Assembly (NCBI RefSeq): GCF_040581485.1
Contig: NC_090128.1
Coordinates: 23,838,931 to 23,902,930 of the forward strand
Reading direction: 5' to 3'
Source: Linepithema humile
Taxonomy: Eukaryota > Arthropoda > Insecta > Hymenoptera > Formicidae
Length of the DNA: 64,000 nt
Shown here: piece by piece, positions 33,501-46,700 of the stretch
How the letters are laid out: each line of letters opens with the position of its first letter
Numbering within the stretch: position 1 is the first letter of the stretch
Position numbers and translations under genes: made by a program
Notes under the pieces: generated by a model
The model's input: only the letters and a program-made list of their open reading frames with translations
What the model was told of the DNA's origin: nothing
Database searches by the model: none

Positions 33501-34426
33501 ATTTGTTCATTATCCAGCCTTCCATCAACATTTACATAATGTAAGTACGCTTTTGCACATTGAAAAATTGGTATTGGCATGTATGTTTATTTCATCGTAC
33601 AATTTTATTTCATTAAAACGACATTAGACAGAAATAATTTAATGCTTTTTTAATTAAATAAAATTGTACAACTCTAAAATTACACGATGCCAATTTTATA
33701 GATGGAACAAAAATTTTTATGGAATTGTTGTATTTTAGAAATTTAATGTATACATTTCAGTTTATGTTTAATGTTTAATGTACATGCAATTTATGTTTGC
33801 AGACACTCGCAGTTGCGAACAAACACGGTGGACAAAGTGCAATTCAATTTATGGTGGGATACGCGCCGGTTTATACGAACAACAAAATCATCGCCAAGCC
33901 TCCAGTCAAGGCTTCAAAGGAGTCTCTGGGATCCGCTCTCGATTCCTTTTATAACGACATCGCGCGCATTGAGAGAACAGAAACGGAACGCACGGCACAG
34001 CATCAGGATACTGCTACCACTGTGACGGTAACGGAACCAGTTCCTGTCTTGATTGAAGAAGCAAAACCAGAAACTGAACCGGAAGCTATGTCCAGCGATA
34101 TAACGATGAAGGAACGGAAGAAGAAGAAGGTAACTTATTACGATTCTATATACAATAAATGCTCTGGCAGTTTGCAACGAGATAAGTCTTTGCTTATTAC
34201 TTTCTTTTCACTCTTGATAGAATTTTTCAGACATATTCTTTATATGTTTACGTTTCAGTGGTGCCAAAACAATTACATAACATTAAAAACTAATTCATAA
34301 TTAAAGATTAGACTGATTTGGATGTGATTTTAGGCAAGAATCAGCATCAGCAAAAAACACAAAGAAATGTCGACCATGGTGGCGAAGTGGCAAAGGGTAC
34401 AAAAAAATCTAGAAGATACTATGTAA
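27504..34426 (+). CDS. FNBP4: formin-binding protein 4-like, two WW domains (1,030 aa, 13 exons)
   Basis: Exons: 27504-27579, 27763-27917, 27975-28080, 28181-28360, 28443-28608, 28719-29455, 29621-30015, 30553-30686, 32531-32676, 32759-33004, 33209-33540, 33803-34129, 34334-34426 (TAA 34424-34426). The total is 3,093 nt in frame with GT-AG at every junction. WW domain 1 is about residues 113-144 (WQECYDESTGYPYYWHTETN...). WW domain 2 is about 643-671 (GWLCQWDRSHKRYYYHN...WTYPD), split by a 1.8-kb intron. Between them is an acidic Ser/Asp/Glu-rich disordered region. A proline-rich APPPP...SPPPPPR segment (about 740-757), a Lys-rich nuclear-localisation-like run and a short conserved KWQRVQKN tail follow. 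Paired WW domains in this arrangement are known from FNBP4, which binds proline-rich formin and splicing partners. Start: first ATG after an in-frame stop-rich leader. Confidence 0.85.
30123..30195. repeat. hairpin repeat in FNBP4-like intron 7
   Basis: A 28-bp stem (TTATATTTTAAAGAAAGAAA... paired with 30168-30195) with a short loop. Related pieces (AGAACTTTAGAATGTACATT and complements) recur to about 30470, suggesting a small degraded palindromic element of about 380 bp. Confidence 0.55.
30687..32530 (+). other. long intron 8 of the FNBP4-like gene (1,844 bp)
   Basis: Contains a (TA)n run (about 30797-30822) and a cytosine-rich tract (about 32200-32220). Otherwise it is AT-rich with no frame or RNA structure that I can support. 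It divides the second WW domain after the Arg of CQWDR. Confidence 0.6.
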
Positions 34427-35823
34427 ATAATAGAGATCAAGTAATCGAAGTATAAAATATGTAATTAATTACTGTACGATAAATGATATGTGCATAAGAT
34501 AGTTTTATTAATAATTTTGAATTTTATTGTACATATAAGATTTAGTTATTAGACATTTCTTCTATCGTGAAATGTTTTAAGTACGATTGTTTTTATGTAT
34601 GATTTAAAGTGCGCACGTGTTTATGATGTTGCATATATCACTTGTATCACTAAATGCAGTACTTATCTTACGCACGACTGCCACGTATCTGTTTAGCGAT
34701 TTGTCGCTTTGTGATAATTTTTGCGCGACGGATCGACAGTAGTAATTTCTAAAAAGTCGAATTCCTATAAAATTAATTTATCGAGATTAAATTAAATTTT
34801 GTATTGTCCATTTTTTCCTCGCATGTGCGATTGATTTAGAGAGTAAAATTTAGTTAATAGAATTACATTATTATGTGAAAACTGCTTTGCGGTGGGAAAG
34901 TTGCATAAAAGGAATAATCTAAATGTTTTAGCAGGTTTATAATAAAGAGTTAATTTTAAAGGAATTGTTGACTATCATCGGCATTATTATTATCATTATT
35001 ATAGAGATATTGCTTTGAACCAATGTAAATTATTTTTACATACATTATACTAGACGATATTCTGCTCTACATGATAAAAGAAATTATACTTTGTAGAATT
35101 TATTGCAAATAAGATAAATCGAGAATAAAATAAAAATAAAGACTAAAACATGTGATATCATTAATTACGTTATCCCTTCTTGAAGAAATACAAGCATATT
35201 TTTAATAATGATATAGAAAATATACATTATAATCAATTTTAGTTTAAATTATTGCAAAACGTTATGCAATTTTTTTTAGTGTCACGAGATAGAATAACTT
35301 ATTTTCGGTAAAAATATCGAATAATAGTATACACATATAGATTATAGAATATACCAACCTGATAAGTTATAACTTTCTCTAAAAAGGTTCCATTTTCTTC
35401 TCTTTTCCATGCGTCCATAAGATTGTTTAGTGTAATTAATTTAGCGTATTTAAACGCTTAATCGATGGTCCTGGATTATACAACTTGGTGTGTGCCATTC
35501 ATGTAATTAAACGTAGAAGTAAAACTAAAAATCCGCGTGAATCCGGAAAACGTACTATTCGCAGAAATACTGCAGAAAAAGACCACTACATTTGTGTATT
35601 ATCTGAAAAAAAACATAATAGCTTTAATTTCTGAAATAATATCTTTTATAAATTTCGCGAATTTTAAAGTATGCCAAAAATTTATCACACTTCTTTTTTC
35701 ACCATGATGTTACACATATAACCACTATAACTGGGAAATTATAAAAGTAGTAGAAGTTATACTTATCGTCTACATTAGTATGAATAACATGATAACGAGC
35801 TTATTTTTTTTTAAAACATAAGT
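34427..35823 (+). other. 3' region of the FNBP4-like gene and convergent intergenic DNA
   Basis: AATAAA at 34941-34946 is a plausible polyadenylation signal (about 520 nt after the stop), with further AATAAA-like hexamers at about 35125-35140. The rest is AT-rich with no gene. Confidence 0.45.
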
Positions 35824-36719
35824 TTTATTTTATCGTAAATTTTCTGACGGAAGCAGTCTTCAAACAAGTATAACACGACAGTGCGTACCGTTAACGTGGA
35901 ATAAGAAGGCACATCGCGTCAATATCGCATATTCATTCCTTTAACACGCACGAGTGATTTCCCCGATGAGGTTTTGAGATGTTAAAAAAGTATGTTCGGA
36001 TGTTCGAGGATGCTGGCAGTCTCATCGGAAAAACCATGCGTGCGGGCGTTAATATATCCCACAAATATCTGTCTTCCTTTTTTTTTCGAGTGCTACCGCG
36101 ATGTACCGTCAAGTATCTGTGTATTCGAGTGTATGCCGAGTCGTGTAATACAGCAAAGCCGAATATTTTAGCGTAATAAGTTGCGCGTGCTATCCGTAAT
36201 GCCTGTGCGGAGACGCGAATTCGGATTCTCATTGTAAAAGTAAGCCGCGTCTCGAGGATTCGCGCGATTCATGCGACACCATGACAAACACACAAGAAGA
36301 AAATACAGCGTTCCAGAATAATTTACATACAGAATACGCGACAGAGTAATATTAGTCTTACGGTCCTCCCTTTCTTTTTTTTTGTACAGGGACATTGTAT
36401 ACTCTAAAAACGATCGCTCTCGACTCTTCGTTTGCATCGTGCACATTCTCGTTAAGTATCGCAGAAGCTGAAAGGCCAGTGGAAAGCGTAAAGACGACCG
36501 AACGGAGATGGCACGACGCCTATGAATCGAATGGCGTTTCGAAAAAACGGAGGAGATATATTCTTTTTGAAGAACGTTACTCGTAATATTCGTGTGCGCT
36601 CTTATACTCGCGAATCGATCTAGAAACGTTCTCCGCGAAGAATACATCAGAATAGACACTCCGATTCGATCGTCGACTGTGATGATAATTTGATGTATAA
36701 GCCTCAATTGAACTCAATT
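35824..36719 (-). other. bt: candidate 3' UTR of projectin
   Basis: On the minus strand, AATAAA (complement at 35824-35829) lies about 890 nt beyond the projectin stop. The sequence between is GC-richer than typical spacer (36150-36700) with no supportable gene. The UTR assignment is inferred from position. Confidence 0.35.
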
Positions 36720-39700
36720 TCACAGCTCGCCCGGGTTGACGACATTAAGGGCGAACGCCGAGTTTGTCTCGCCCTTCTGGCCGATCGCACGCGCCACGTA
36801 TTGACCGACGTCAGTGGCCGTGCACGTTTTGATGCCGAACTCGAAGGACGTGTTGCCGTCCGAACTGAAGTGATATCTGCTGCTCGTTTCGGGGATCGCC
36901 TTGCCGTCCTTCAGCCAGGTCACTGGAATATTCGCGTCATTTATTAGCATGGTTTAATTGCGAGGAAACGTGAAGAAAAACGATCAAAATATATAATATG
37001 TAAAATAATGCTAAAATAATTGTAAAATTATTTTACCTTTCAAAGGTGCGGTGTCAGTCTTGCATGTGAATGTCACTGCTTCGCCTTCGCTCACTGTGGC
37101 AGATTGCGGGAATGTCGCGAACGCTGGGCTTTTCGGTTCTTCATTCGGAGCTGAAAGAAAGATAGAACGCGTGCAACAAGAAAATATTTCGGTCGATCTC
37201 TTCTCTTTAAATTACAGCGTAAATATCTCAAGATCATGTTACAGCTGACGATATTTGAAAGAAGTTCCAGGTATTTTCATCTTTTAATCATATTATTGAG
37301 TATTATAAATTAGAACCCAACTTCTTTTACGTTTTACTTAATATTAGAATATCATTTATGTTTTCCTTACCGAGTACGTTTAATGTGCATGACGAGTAGC
37401 TCTCTCCTGCGTCGTTGAAAGCTTCGCACGTATAAGTGCCGGAATCCTCGGGAAATATCTCGGCGATGACTAGCTTATAAATATTAGCCTCGTTTGTGTA
37501 CTGGAAGTCCTTGCTGGGCTTGATTTCCTTGTTGTTGTGCAGCCACACCACGTCGAATTTCTTGGCGCCGATTATTCGGCAGCTGAGCGTTACGGACTCG
37601 CCATCCTTCACGTACATGCTCGTCAAGTGGTCTACGATCTTCGGCGATTTGTCGTCACTCTGTTTCTTTCCGGCAGCGGTCTGCGCGGCTGAAAAGACAA
37701 ATCAAATTTTGCAGCGTGTTTTTCTTTTTTTGAGTTTCAAAATCGACATTTGCCATCGTCTTTTACCAAATATTCTAAATAAAATAAAGAAATAGGTAAT
37801 TCAATTAAAATTCAATAAAATTGAAATAACGATAAAAATTTTTGATACTCTTACGTTTTACAGTCAGTTTGCAGGATGTCGTATCACTACCGATACTGTT
37901 GGTCGCAACACACGTATATTCGCCTTCGTCCTCGGGGAATACTTCGTTAATCGTGAGAGTGGCTACTCTGTTCTTATATTTGAGATCGACGATCTCCGAC
38001 GAGCTCAGTAACTGCAAAAAAATTTTTCATGTGTACAAACGCAGTTATTAATTTAAACAATTGATTTTTCTACACTATTTTAAGCACACTTCGAGTACAT
38101 TTTTGAAAATAATTATAATCATTTTATATTCATTAATTATTACCATAATTCTAGTCTGTCAATTTTATTTACAATAAATAATGTTAGCAAATAGTAACGA
38201 AATTTTATTCGTAATTATCTAAAATTAATTTTAAAATTATATCTGTCTACCTTGCCGCCTTTATTCCAAGCAATTTGCGGTTCCGGATCGCCGTCGACTT
38301 TGACCGTGAGTTCTAGTTGTTCACCGTCGTTAATCGTGAGATTTTTCAATTTCTGGACGAACTGTGGCGGTCTCATCGAATCGTCCGAAGGTACTTAAAT
38401 ATTCATAATAGCAAGATTAAAAATATGCTACATATTCTAATCGTTTAGGGCATAAAAATGATACGCTTACAGATGAGTTCTTTTGTGGAGCTCCTGGATC
38501 GAGATGGACTGCCGGTGGTGTCGAGTTTCGAGCCATATTTTTTCAGGCTTCGTTTGTCGGACGATTCGTTAATTTTAACGCTGGAGCTGTCCTGAAATTA
38601 TATATCGAAAAATATGTTAGTAATGTCAATTTAAACGATAATCTTATTTCGTTAGAAAGTATAAAATATATTTGGTTTTACGTATATTTTATAATAAACA
38701 TATTTGTTTTTTGAAGAATTTATATAGCATTATATAATATATATTTATATTTTATATAAATTATAAGATTTAATATAAATTTTCCCGAACCTTATACGAG
38801 GAGGAAGTTGTGGAATTGTGCGATAAGGTTGTTTGACCTTGAGTAGTGGTGGAACTATAGCCGCTATAACCGCTAGACTTGTGGACTGTCACGATCGGCG
38901 GTGGTGCCGGTTTCAGCGGTTGCTCGATATACCTTCGATCTTATAACGAAATTATTCATTATTAAATAGTAAAATAATGTGTTCATGCGCAATTTTTTAA
39001 TAACAAAATTTGTAATAAAATTCACAAGACTTATGTAATTGCAAAAAATTATAAAACTAATAAAACTACGAAAAGAAACGAGAAAATTAATTCAAATGTG
39101 CATATATAAGATATAAAAAAAACTAGTAATTATAAAACAATACAAGCAAATCGTTATTTTTAAATCTACTTGGACGAATGAAATTTCAGTTACTTGGATT
39201 TAAATAATATAATCAAATGTTAAATGTGTATATTGCGAGGGGTTTTTATGTACATGGCATCGTAGTTACATGACTTATACATATTTATGATCTCTAAAAA
39301 AGCTTGATGATGTACGTTGACAAACACATGGACAAAATAAAAATTGCATGGCTTAAATAAAGCATTGCTTGTGATAAGAAAGGAAGAAGGTGGCAAACGG
39401 GGTAAGCTCTTAAATAGCTCTACCTCCGGAATGTAGGAAATCGTGCGCTAATTTTACTTGCTCCTCCGTTTCTCCAGTGCCTACAAACAAACGCTCAATG
39501 AAGTCTGCTTCATAGAAAAATCGGCATAGATTACACAAAAATTATTATCAATTTTATCATTGACTGTAAAAAAATAGAGAACAAAAATATACTATAGATT
39601 TATATTTCAAAAATAAAACCGAATATAAATCTTATGCAATATGAAATTAATTTATTTTTATTTTTAGAATTCTAATTAAAGATTTGATCAAAACAATGAT

Positions 39701-40706
39701 CACTTTTAAAAAAATTCGAATTAATTTACATAAATTCAAAAAGTTTTAGAGCTTTACAAAATCATCGTATTCAAGTCTAATTATTTATAATTTCCTACCC
39801 TGCAATATAATATCCTATATGTTCATTTGATTTAATAATTTATTACCTTCTACGATAACCACGCAACTAGTCTCGTCCTTGCCGTGCTTGTTGGTAGCTA
39901 CACAACGATATTTGCCGCTGTCTTCCGGTTTACAGTCAATTATCTCCATCGAGACGACGCCGTCAGCGTTGCTCATGGGATAATTATATTTGGATAATTC
40001 CTCCCTATCCTTGTACCATTTCACAGTGGGCGGTGGATTGCCGCTCAGACAACAGAGCAATTTGCAAGTTTGCCTGATTTGAATGACACGTGGTCGCAGT
40101 AGGAAGGTGAAGCTCGGCGCCGACTCGATCATTTCTAGCCAGACGTTGTAGCCAAGAGGTTCTCGTCTGCGTACCGGATGCAGTTCAGGCCTGTACTTCG
40201 GAATTTCTCTTGGCAGTGCTAAAATAACACAGGAACGATACAAAACTGAACAGAAACAAAAATTTATCTTCTAAATAACATAATTCTATAAAACAGATAG
40301 AAATGGAAAATTTGATTAATTATATTCAACATTAATCAATATTAAAAATTATATATCCTTCTTCCGAGAGATTATGTAATTACGGATTATATAAAATTTT
40401 GATAGAAATACTTACGTTGTACATTAAGGAAGACAACTTCCTCGCGATAGCCATAATGATTCTCCGCACGTATGATATATTCTCCTCTGTCTTCCAATTT
40501 CACCCTGTTGATGATGAAGGTGTAATCGTCGCCGTGGTATCGTTTCATGAATTTCACGGATTGTCGTAGCTCCTGGTTGTTGTGCGACCAAGTCAGGGTC
40601 GGTGCCGCGATCGCGATTACGCGACAAGTGAACTTCACGCTTTGCCCCTCGTAAGCGAACGCGCTTTGCGGTTTGATTACGAATCTGGGTGCCGCTTGTC
40701 GACGAT
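36720..40706 (-). CDS. bt: projectin C-terminal Ig region with Ser/Thr-rich linker
   Basis: In transcript order: 40706-40416 (Ig), 40218-39847 (Ig), 39480-39424, 38939-38791, 38591-38471 (non-Ig linker rich in Ser/Thr/Pro, e.g. QPLKPAPPPIVTVHKSSGYS), 38393-38251 and 38011-37855 (Ig), 37688-37371 (Ig), 37150-37037 and 36922-36720 (last Ig, ending FALNVVNPGEL). The 57-nt exon 39480-39424 keeps frame if skipped (phase 1 at both ends), so it is a cassette-exon candidate. The boundary of exon 38939 was chosen because it alone preserves phase and gives DRRYIEQPLKP. Confidence 0.9.
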
Positions 40707-43700
40707 CTGTAAAAATGTAAATTATTAATTTAAGAATTATTATATAATTGTGAAATTTTTATCATACGTCTGAAGATTAATTGGAATTGTTTAAACATGC
40801 TTAATTAAATAGAGAAATTATGATTATATATTAATTGCTCACCGAAGCAGGAGTCGTAAATTCTGTATTTCTCGATTAGGAGCTTTCTAAGCGACGAGTA
40901 TTCAGCTAGGCGGCCGATGGGAAGGACGTATTTGTCCCAATTTTCATACTTGGCACGCAGTCTGTCTCTGATGCTGAGGTAACGGCTGCTAGCGATCGGG
41001 TTGGTCCACTTGCTATGGTCGCCGGTTAACCATGGATGAAGGAGACACTCGTGTGCGGTCATACGCTTTCTGAAGAATAAAAAAATAAATATACGCGTGA
41101 TAGAGAAAAGAAAGGAAGATATAACTGGAGGAAAAATGGACAACATTGATGTAGAGAACATACTCTTTGTTTTTGACGAGTAATCTTCTGATAAAATCTT
41201 TGCCTTCTTCGGAAACATCGCGGAATGCCTCCTCGTCGAAGTCCCAGTCACACGCCTTCACGTTTTTCAGGGTCTCGATATCGTTATCACCGGCAAATGG
41301 CGAAAGACCGCTCAGTCTAAATATTATAATTATAATAATAATGTAATAATAATACAATAAAAAAATTCTTAATTTATTTGTAATTTTATCATTAATTGCT
41401 AGAAGTCATTTTTTTTTCTTTATAGCAATTCAATGGTAAAAAAATAAGATCTACTTACAGAACATAAGCCAGCACACCGCAGGCCCACATGTCGGTGTAA
41501 AAACCGACTGGTTCGCGCTCGACGATTTCCGGAGCGGCAAACTCGGCCGTGCCTGTGCTGATCTTTACTACTTCATTCGGATCGAGTTTAGTGGCTAGAC
41601 CGAAGTCGATCAGTTTTACGTTGGTGCTGTTGCGAGTTTGGCACATGATGTTCTCAGGTTTGATGTCTGAAAAAAGTCGCGTTATATGATGAAAAAAATA
41701 TATTTAATGAATTAATTATGATAACAACAATACCATAGCAATTATTACCAATTATTACTAAAATATAAATCCTTTTTATTATTAAATATTGATAAATATA
41801 TTTTTTGACGATTCTTTTTCACATTACAAGCGAGATAAATAATAAATTTCATATCACAAGAAAACTATTAAAATATAAACATCTTACCGAGATGAATGAT
41901 GTTCTTTTCGTGCATGTGCTTGACGCCCTCGCAAATCTGCCTCATATAATTGATGACTTCCGCTTCGGACATGGTGTAACCCTCGGCTGTGATCCTCTCG
42001 AAGAGCTCGCCGCCGGACAGGCTGAAGAGACAAATGATCGAGATCAAGGATAACGCAAAATCGTCACAGCTGGCCGTCAAAGTTTAATTGCAGTTTTTTT
42101 TGCCCAAAGTGGATACTTACAACTCGAATATCAGCACCATCTCGTCGTCGTCCTCAAAGGCATCGTGCAGATTGATCAGCTTGGGATGGTGCAGCTGATT
42201 CATGATGTCGATCTCCTTCCTGATCAGTTCCTTCTCCATCACGTGTGACACCGGGATGAACTTGGCGGCGAAGATGTTGCCGGTGGTTCTCTCTCGGCAA
42301 CGGTGCACCACACCGAACGCGCCGGTGCCGATCTCCTCGAGAATGTCGTACTTGTCGTAAACCGAAGTGTGCTTGATCTCGACCGGTTGCGGCACGTACT
42401 TGCTGTACACGTCGAACACAAACTGGTCGTAATCGCGCGGCTTTTCGTCCTCGCGTCCGCGGATCTTCTTGCCGCTCGCGTCCACCTCGTATTCCTTCTT
42501 CTTGAACTCGCGCTTGATCACGCCCTTCGTGGTTATCAGCGGCGTCACCTCGCTCGGATCGGATCGGCCGTAGATGTTCTCCGCGCACACCCGGAAGTCG
42601 TACTGCTTGCCGGGGCTCAGACCGGTCACCGCGAGCGTGCAGAACCGAGTGTGGCCGGCGCGGATCCAGCTGCTCATCGGATGCTCGCGCTTCTCCACTA
42701 CGTAGTTGGTGATGTTGCTGCCGCCGTCCCACACCGGTGGTTTCCAGCTGACCGCGAGCGAGTCGTGGCCGACGTTATCTACCTGCGGGAATCTGGGCGG
42801 GTCCGGCCGATCGCTGATTTGAATCTTGATGATGGCCGTATCCTGGCCGAGATCGTTCTCGGCGGTGATGCGATACGGGCCGGAGTCGATACGACTACCA
42901 TCGCGGATTGTCAGTATGGCGTGGCGCTCCTTCACCTCGACGGCGTAATGACCGCCGGATTCAATCACCTCGCCCTCGCGCACCCACGTGATTTTCGGCT
43001 TCGGGTAACCGGTGAACGGAATTTTGATGACGACGTTCACGCCCTTGTCGAAGAAGGCGGTGTCACGGAATCGCGGCGGCACGTTCAGTTTCGGTGGCGT
43101 CTTGATGAAGAGCTCGCTCTTCGTCGACTTCACGCCGCACTTGTTCACCGCGCGGCAGAAGTACTCGTCAGCGTCTTCGCCGAACACGTCGTGGATGATA
43201 AGATTGTGAGTGTCGCCCTCGGAATAAATGTTGTAGCGACTGCCGCTCACGATCTCGCGGGCGCCTTTGAACCACGTGATGGTCGGTCTCGGCGTGCCGA
43301 TGATCTTGCACTGGAAGTGTGCGTTGTGATTCTGGACGCAATTCACCTAATAAAATAAATAGAAAGAGTTAATTGCTTTGTCTTGGATCTAAAAGACAAG
43401 AAAAAAAAAGATGGATATTGAAAAAAATGTTTAATTTCAATATTTTATCTTAAAATTATTTTAAAAATTCTTTTAAAAATAAGATTCTGTAAAAAAATTC
43501 ATTTTTTACCACATTTTAAACAACATTCTAATCTTTTTTCTGATATTTCTTGGATTTTTTGGAAATCAATTGTGTCAATTGCTAGACACAAACCTTGTTG
43601 AGAGGTTGAATGATCTCCGGAGGCTTCGCCGCCTGCGGATCAACGATCTTCACGGAAGTCGAGGCCTTCGATTCCGGACTGAGCCCAGCTGAGTTCTGCG

Positions 43701-46700
43701 CGAACACTCGGAACTCGTACTGCCTGCCCTCGATCAGATTGCTGATGTTGATCTGCGTCGGCAGGCAGATACTAGCGTTTACGCGCTGCCAGGCCTGACT
43801 GCCGACCTCACGTTTGTCGATCCAGTAACCCTGGATCTTGGCGCCGCCGTCTGTTTCCGGTTTCTCCCACGAGAGATTAACAAAGTCGCCGCCAACCTCG
43901 GTGACTTTGGGCGTGCCCGGCGGTCCTGGCGGATCAAACGGCGCCTTCGCCCTGATCGGATTGGCACCCTCGAGCGGCGGACCCATACCGTTGTCGTTGG
44001 CCGCCATCACCCGGAAGAGGTACTCCTGGCCCTCAGTCAGACCCTGCACGACGAAGGTAGTGTCTCTGCAGAAGGAAGACACGATGATCCAGTGCGTATG
44101 GCTGACGTCGCGACGTTCCACCACGTAATGGGTCACCCGAAGACCGCCGTCGTACTTGGGTGGATGCCAGGACAGGGTGCAGGTATGTTTGTCGATGTCT
44201 GAGGCGTCGAGCGGTCCAGTCGGCGGTCCAGGCAGTCCGGTGATGTACACGGTGAAGGAAGCGCTGACGCTGCCGCTGTCGTTCGAGATGGACAGATCGT
44301 AAGTGCCGCCGTCGTCCTTTTGGATATCCTTGATAAAGATGATGAGATACTCGTCGAAGACGGTATACTTGATGTGCGTGGTTTCCACAATTTTCTGTCC
44401 GTCTTTTTTCAGCGTCACCTCCATTGGCTGATCGCCGCTGTAGTAGATCTTGATCTTCGTGTTGTCGCCTTCCGGTAGATAGAGATCACCCGGCATGCGT
44501 TCGATACGCGGCGGTGTACCGATCTTCAATCTGCACGTAGTCGTGGCAATGCCGAGCGGATTGGAAATCTGGCAGCTGTAGTCACCGTCGTCCGCGTCCC
44601 ATACTTCAGAGATTACCAGCCTATAAATGCCGTTGATCGCTTCGGCGCGGAAGCGGCCGCCTAGCGTAATTTCGCGACCATTCTTCAACCACCTGAATAA
44701 ATTGAGAATACAATTGCAACATCAAAATAAAGTTAGGAAAACAACAGAGAATTCATACGTAATATTAATTATCGATATATGTAAACATTATTGAATAATT
44801 TGTTAATTTGTATCAATATTAATATTGCAATGTAGATTAAAGAATATATCAAGTAAAGGAGGATGTTAAAAATAGGTCGATTTTGGCCCATGGTGTGGAA
44901 CCAAAACTACAAATGGTTTCTTATAAATTTTATACCGTAAAATCATGTGGTAAAGTCCATTTTTCTCTAGACAACGGGGAAAGTACGGAAAAATTGAAAA
45001 AAAGACCATAAAAAATGCAATTTTCCGTATAAAAAACACATGTACTTATGGATGTACTTGAGTGAACACAGATATAATAATTGCTTGAAGTTTATACGGA
45101 GCAGAGGAATCATTGGACGGCTATTCTCTGACCGTACGACGTCAATGATCGCGCTGACAGCGCTGCCATATTGACAATTAGATATTATAAACGGCGTAAA
45201 TGTACGTGTAATAATTTTGAAGCTTTTTTTCATAAATTAACCATGACAGTTCTTTACTATAAAATAATTATTATAGTTGTTGAGTAATAAATTATAATAA
45301 ATCAATTAAAATAAATCGTAACAAACATAACAAAAAAAGTACTCTTATGAGAACTTTAACCATCAAGTTTAATTTTTAAAACATTTATTCCTGAATATTA
45401 ATTTTGATCCAAGTAATAAAACTATAATTGAAATATTAGAAATATTAAATAATGTTCTGACCTGGCTGTCGGTAGAGGTTTACCCGTGGCCTCGCATTCG
45501 AGAACAAGCGTTTTTCCGAGCGGTATAATTTGACTGATGGGCAGATTTCTGATGAATTCCGGTTTCTCGCCGCCCTCGACCTCGCAAATCTTTACCGGTG
45601 TGGTGCACGAGCTCGGCTGGGATCTGCCGGCCGCGTTCACCGCGAAGATCCTGAACTCGTAATCGCCGCGTTCGATCAAGTGCATAACCGTGTATTCGGT
45701 GTCGACGACGTTGTACTCGTTGCACTTGGACCACATTGCGCTGCCGACTTCGCGTTTCTCGATCACGTAACCAGTAATTCTACTGCCGCCGTCGGACACG
45801 GGTGGTTCCCAGCGTAGATCGACGTAGTTTTTGCCGACTTTAGTAACTTGCGGTGTGCCAGGCGGCGATGGCACGTTGAACTTGCTCTTCAGTCTGAACG
45901 GTGCGGATGGCGGGCTCGGTTTGCTGAAGCCAGCCGCATTCTTTGCGCGGATTCTGAACTCATACTCGTGGCCGCTTTGTAGACCGTAGCACACGTAAGT
46001 TGTGTCCTTAAAGAGATAGTCGTTCGCCACGCGCCATTGCACATCTTCAGCAGGATCACGGAACTCGATCTTGTAACCCTGTAATTAAATATTTACTTGT
46101 AGATTAAAATTTAACAAATCACCAAAATAATAAATATGCTATATGCAAGAAGCACAAATTTTAGAAATAATTCCAAAATAAATTTTATGTTTAAAAGAAA
46201 TTCATAAAATTGATATATATATATTTATATAATACATAATACAAGATATATATATTATATATATATTTCAAAAAAAATTTCATAAAATTCGAAATATTTT
46301 CTTTGTATATCAATAATATGCACCTGAATGCGAGATCCGCCATCAGACAATGGTTTCGTCCAGACCACCGTGGCGTTGGAGGTGTCCCAGTCGATGATAC
46401 GCGGCTGTCCAGGTGGATCTGGCACCGTGAAGGGAAACTTGGCCGTTATCGGCTCATCAGCCTGTAGAGGATCAGACACGCCGTATTGATTCTCTGCTCT
46501 CACACGGAAGTTGTACGTGCGATTCGGCTCCAAACCAATCACGTCATAATGCGTGTTTCTCACAAAGCTGCTGAGTTTCACCCAGAACTGAAAGAAATCA
46601 GAGATCAATGTAGACACTGACATATTTTGTGCAATGTTGAGAAAAAGTTATTTTTCAAATAATTATTAGAATTTTTTAAACACTTACACCAGCTGGATCC

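Noticed and set aside
42121..43346. Projectin kinase might be inactive because the catalytic loop reads HLD, not HRD
   Set aside because: HLD is the usual form in twitchin/MLCK-type kinases; the Lys, Asp and DFG residues are all present.
42303..43358. 351-aa plus-strand open frame
   Set aside because: Antisense shadow of the GC-rich projectin exon 42121-43346, which has clear Ig, Fn3 and kinase motifs on minus.
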